Shown piece by piece: positions 61,818-64,000 of a stretch of 64,000 nt of DNA (within the stretch, counting starts at the first letter, position 1; every line of letters starts with the position of its first letter). The notes under the pieces were generated by a model, which had not been told where the DNA came from, did not search any database, and worked only from the letters and a program-made list of their open reading frames with translations. This DNA comes from RPQJ01 sp963762315 (GTDB taxonomy: Bacteria; Pseudomonadota; Gammaproteobacteria; Steroidobacterales; Steroidobacteraceae): assembly GCA_963762315.1 (NCBI GenBank), contig CAVXKO010000004.1, forward strand, positions 124,001 to 188,000. Reading direction: 5' to 3'. The translations under genes and the position numbers were made by a program.

Positions 61818-63055
61818 CAGCCGCGGCCCTCGATCTCGCGCCAGCGCTGGATGCGCGAGAAGAAGAGTTCCGTGAACTCGTCGATCTCGTGCGCCGGAAA
61901 CAGCGCCGTCACTTTCTTGCGCACGGCGTCGCGCGCGATCTCGGTGCCGAAGAACTCGTCGGCCACCGCATCGAGATGCGCAAGATGCTTCGCGCAGAAC
62001 TCCGTGAACTCGTCGGCAGCGAAGTGCTTGCGCGCGAGCGCCGCGTAGCCGCGCAGCTTCTCGCGGTAGGGCAGGTCGCGCGCCGCGATGGCGAAGTAGG
62101 GATCCCAGTCGAGGTTGCGCGTGACGCGGCGGCGGGTCGCGGCGCAGAAGATCGCCCAGCGCAGGTTGGCCTTGAGCAGCCAGGGGAAGTGGTAGTGCAG
62201 GGAGGTCACCTGCGAGTCCGGGCACGCGTTCGCGAAATCGATCGGGAACCATTGGCCGCCCTTCAGCAGGGCTTCGCAGGAGTTGAAGTCCCAGCCGAAG
62301 AACGCGTTGATGGTGAGCGTGATGTCCTCGAGTTCCGATTGCTGCTCGGCCGTGAGGAAGCCGCGGTCCATGCGGTAGCGGTCGTGCAGCGGGGCGGAGG
62401 GGTCGTAGTTGACCACGCGCGTCTGCGGCCCGAGGCCGACGCAGCGCACGAAGTACTCGTACGGGATCACCGCCGACTGCAGGTGCATCACCTTCGTGCC
62501 GCTCGCCTCGTAGGCCGCGCGCAGTTGCGCCTCGTCGTCGACCTTCGAGACCCCGACCCAGCCGCCGCCGTCGTACGGCTTCATGAACAGCGGATAGCCG
62601 AGCTTCGCGCCGATCTCGCCGAGGTCGAACATCTGCGCATAGCGGCTGAGCGTCGGCTGCAGGTCGGCCGTCGGCTCGTACGCCTTCGGCGGCAGCATCC
62701 ACGTGTCGGGAATCGCGAGCCCGAGGCGCATCATCGCGCAGTACGTCGTGTGCTTCTCGTTCGACTGGATCGACCAGGGGTTGTTGAAGACGTAGGTGTC
62801 GTTCAGCACGACCGCCTTCTTGATCCACTCGCGGCTGGTGTTGTACCAGTGCGTGAGGCGGTCGACGACGAGGTCGTAGCGCACGGGCTGGCGCAGGTCG
62901 AACGGCTCGATGGTCACGCGGCTCACGTCGAAGGCGATGCGATCGCCGCCGTGCGGGATGTCGAGCTTCAGGCGGCCGAGGATCTGCTCGAAGCAGATCG
63001 GCCAGCAGATGTCCGCACCGAGCGACAGGCCGATGCGCCGCGTCACGTTTGCCAC
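61817..63055 (-). CDS. ATP-grasp superfamily ligase-like protein
   Basis: A 412-residue protein, ATG 63055, unbroken. N-terminal Rossmann-like part (RIGLSLGADICWPICFEQIL), then the ATP-grasp fold: TTYCAMMRLGLAIPDTWMLP (start of the grasp), LGYPLFMKPYDGGGWVGVSK (phosphate-binding Lys and Gly-rich loop), VIPYEYFVRCVGLGPQTRVV, FGWDFNSCEALLKGGQWFPI with acidic/Asn metal ligands near DFNSCE and DFANACPDSQ. The C-terminal 110 residues are helical (YREKLRGYAALARKHFAADE, FFSRIQRWREIEGRG). Ligand and product unknown; ATP-grasp enzymes join a carboxylate to an amine or thiol via an acyl-phosphate. Flanked on both sides by esterase genes. Confidence 0.88.
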   Translation of the reverse strand: MANVTRRIGLSLGADICWPICFEQILGRLKLDIPHGGDRIAFDVSRVTIEPFDLRQPVRYDLVVDRLTHWYNTSREWIKKAVVLNDTYVFNNPWSIQSNEKHTTYCAMMRLGLAIPDTWMLPPKAYEPTADLQPTLSRYAQMFDLGEIGAKLGYPLFMKPYDGGGWVGVSKVDDEAQLRAAYEASGTKVMHLQSAVIPYEYFVRCVGLGPQTRVVNYDPSAPLHDRYRMDRGFLTAEQQSELEDITLTINAFFGWDFNSCEALLKGGQWFPIDFANACPDSQVTSLHYHFPWLLKANLRWAIFCAATRRRVTRNLDWDPYFAIAARDLPYREKLRGYAALARKHFAADEFTEFCAKHLAHLDAVADEFFGTEIARDAVRKKVTALFPAHEIDEFTELFFSRIQRWREIEGRG

Positions 63056-63082
63056 AGTCGTGCTCCCCGCGTTGTGCCTTCG

Positions 63083-64000
63083 TTATTCGTAGACCATCCA
63101 GAGCGGTCCCGGGAACAGCCACGTCAGGGCCGATTGCAGGCGGTCCCGCCAGTTTTCCCAGTTGTGCCCGTCCCGCACTTCCTCGTAGCGTACCTCAATG
63201 CCGTGCTGTCGCAGCAGCGGCACCAGGCTGCGGTTCTCGTAGATCAGGGACTCGTAGATGCCGCAGGACAGGTACATGCGCTGCGCCGGCAACCCCGGCC
63301 GCCGCCGGAACTCGTTGACGAAGCGCGCGACGGGATCGAAGGTCGGCGGCCGGCGATGGTGCCCGATGTCCGAGAACGCGAACGACCCCGACTGCAGCAC
63401 GAGCCGTCCGAAGGCTTGCGGATGCCGCCAGGCTGCGTGCAGCGAGGCCACGGCGCCGAAGCTTGCCCCGAGGAGCCCGCGCGCGGCCGGGTTCGGGTGC
63501 AGCGGGAACGATCGCTCCAGCAACTCGGGAATCTCGCGTGCGACGAAAGCGGCGTGCCCGTCGTGGCCGGCGTATTCGGTGAGCCGGTCGGGTGACTGCG
63601 TGAATGCTGCAATGATCGGCGGGATCTCGAGCCGATCGATCAGGTTGTCGAGCACGGCCTGCAGGTTGGCGTAGCGCAGGTAATCGAAGCCGTCGTGCAC
63701 GATGAGGAGCGGATAGCGCCGTGTGCGTCGGAACCGCGCGGGCACGTACACGCCGACGTGGCGCTCGCCGCCGAGCGCCGCGCTGTGCACGACGAAGTCT
63801 TCGAGCGTGCCTGCGCGGGCCGACGGGTCGCGCAGCGTCCAGTCGGGCCTGCGGTAGCCGTGGCCCTGCGCGACGGAATTGGCGCCGAAAGGATCTTCGG
63901 CACGCAGCGGGTTGAGCGGGTCGAGGATCCACTCGGCACGCCCGTCGCGCTCGATTTCCAGCTTGTATTCGATGCGCGAGCTCTCGGGCACCTCGATGCG
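63083..64000 (-). CDS. Enterochelin-esterase-like alpha/beta hydrolase (partial, runs off right edge)
   Basis: At least 305 residues; the 5' end lies outside the window (a GTG at 63991 is in frame but coding continues past it). The first 60 visible residues look like the N-terminal Ig-like/CBM48-type domain of Fes-type esterases (RAEWILDPLNPLRAEDPFGA). The catalytic part follows: RYPLLIVHDGFDYLRYANLQ, IPPIIAAFTQSPDRLTEYAG, ARGLLGASFGAVASLHAAWR with Ser in G-A-S-F-G, and C-terminal EVRDGHNWENWRDRLQSALT containing the catalytic His. This arrangement is that of the enterochelin esterase/putative esterase family. It lies 27 bp upstream of the ATP-grasp start. Confidence 0.88.
   Translation of the reverse strand, partial: RIEVPESSRIEYKLEIERDGRAEWILDPLNPLRAEDPFGANSVAQGHGYRRPDWTLRDPSARAGTLEDFVVHSAALGGERHVGVYVPARFRRTRRYPLLIVHDGFDYLRYANLQAVLDNLIDRLEIPPIIAAFTQSPDRLTEYAGHDGHAAFVAREIPELLERSFPLHPNPAARGLLGASFGAVASLHAAWRHPQAFGRLVLQSGSFAFSDIGHHRRPPTFDPVARFVNEFRRRPGLPAQRMYLSCGIYESLIYENRSLVPLLRQHGIEVRYEEVRDGHNWENWRDRLQSALTWLFPGPLWMVYE

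Overview
The window is a very GC-rich, gene-dense bacterial chromosome segment with about 57 protein genes, no rRNA or tRNA that I can see, and no phage or plasmid hallmarks. Gene content (PA2778/PA2779-type pair, MarR-OMF-EmrA-EmrB efflux, DUF1840, DUF1302/DUF1329/RND module, WS/DGAT acyltransferase, many exported peptidases of the M3, S9, M48 and DUF885 types) points to a free-living gammaproteobacterium of the Steroidobacterales/Nevskiales/Xanthomonadales kind. That placement is inference from gene families; a betaproteobacterium is not excluded.

Layout. 0-2 kb: edge of a TRAP-TatT-like lipoprotein, PA2779/PA2778-type pair, a small hypothetical. 2-6.7 kb: MarR-regulated tripartite efflux operon on the minus strand. 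6.8-11.6 kb: GST, a two-domain GFA protein, and a LysR gene divergent from an azoreductase-DoxX-pirin run that looks like an electrophile/quinone stress operon. 11.7-15.2 kb: a fusion of a YbhN/LPG-synthase-like flippase domain with a Mg2+-type P-ATPase. 15.3-20.4 kb: solitary HicA-like protein, PPOX-fold protein, lipoprotein, NnrU/HSL-esterase pair, LysR, and two tiny membrane proteins, the second behind a structured leader. 20.4-32.4 kb: PLP decarboxylase, then a seven-gene minus-strand catabolic operon (SDR, carboxyltransferase, acyl-CoA dehydrogenase, enoyl-CoA hydratase, biotin carboxylase/BCCP, beta-keto acid cleavage enzyme, SMP-30-like) divergent from a second acyl-CoA dehydrogenase and a TetR regulator. 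A perfect 14-bp palindrome lies in the shared promoter. The order matches the acyclic-terpene (atuB-C-D-E-F) cluster. 32.4-36 kb: OmpR-type two-component system and a DegP protease. 36-47 kb: DUF885 peptidase, wax-ester synthase, then DUF1302-DUF1329-Ycf48-like-RND, which together could form a trans-envelope route for a hydrophobic molecule. 47-56 kb: an Old-Yellow-Enzyme gene split by a cluster of REP-like palindromes, GST, serine hydrolase, HCCA isomerase, hydrolases, M48 and S9 peptidases. 56.6-64 kb: M3 peptidase, small exported proteins, DUF1840, and an esterase/ATP-grasp/esterase triplet running off the right edge.

A conspicuous property of the sequence as given is the number of single-base frame breaks (at least 40 over about 22 genes, densest at 22-32.5 kb). 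In most cases homology-grade coding sequence continues in another frame immediately after the break and the gene length fits a small number of +1 events. I read these mainly as sequencing or assembly errors, not gene decay, and annotate each gene over its full extent with the breaks described.
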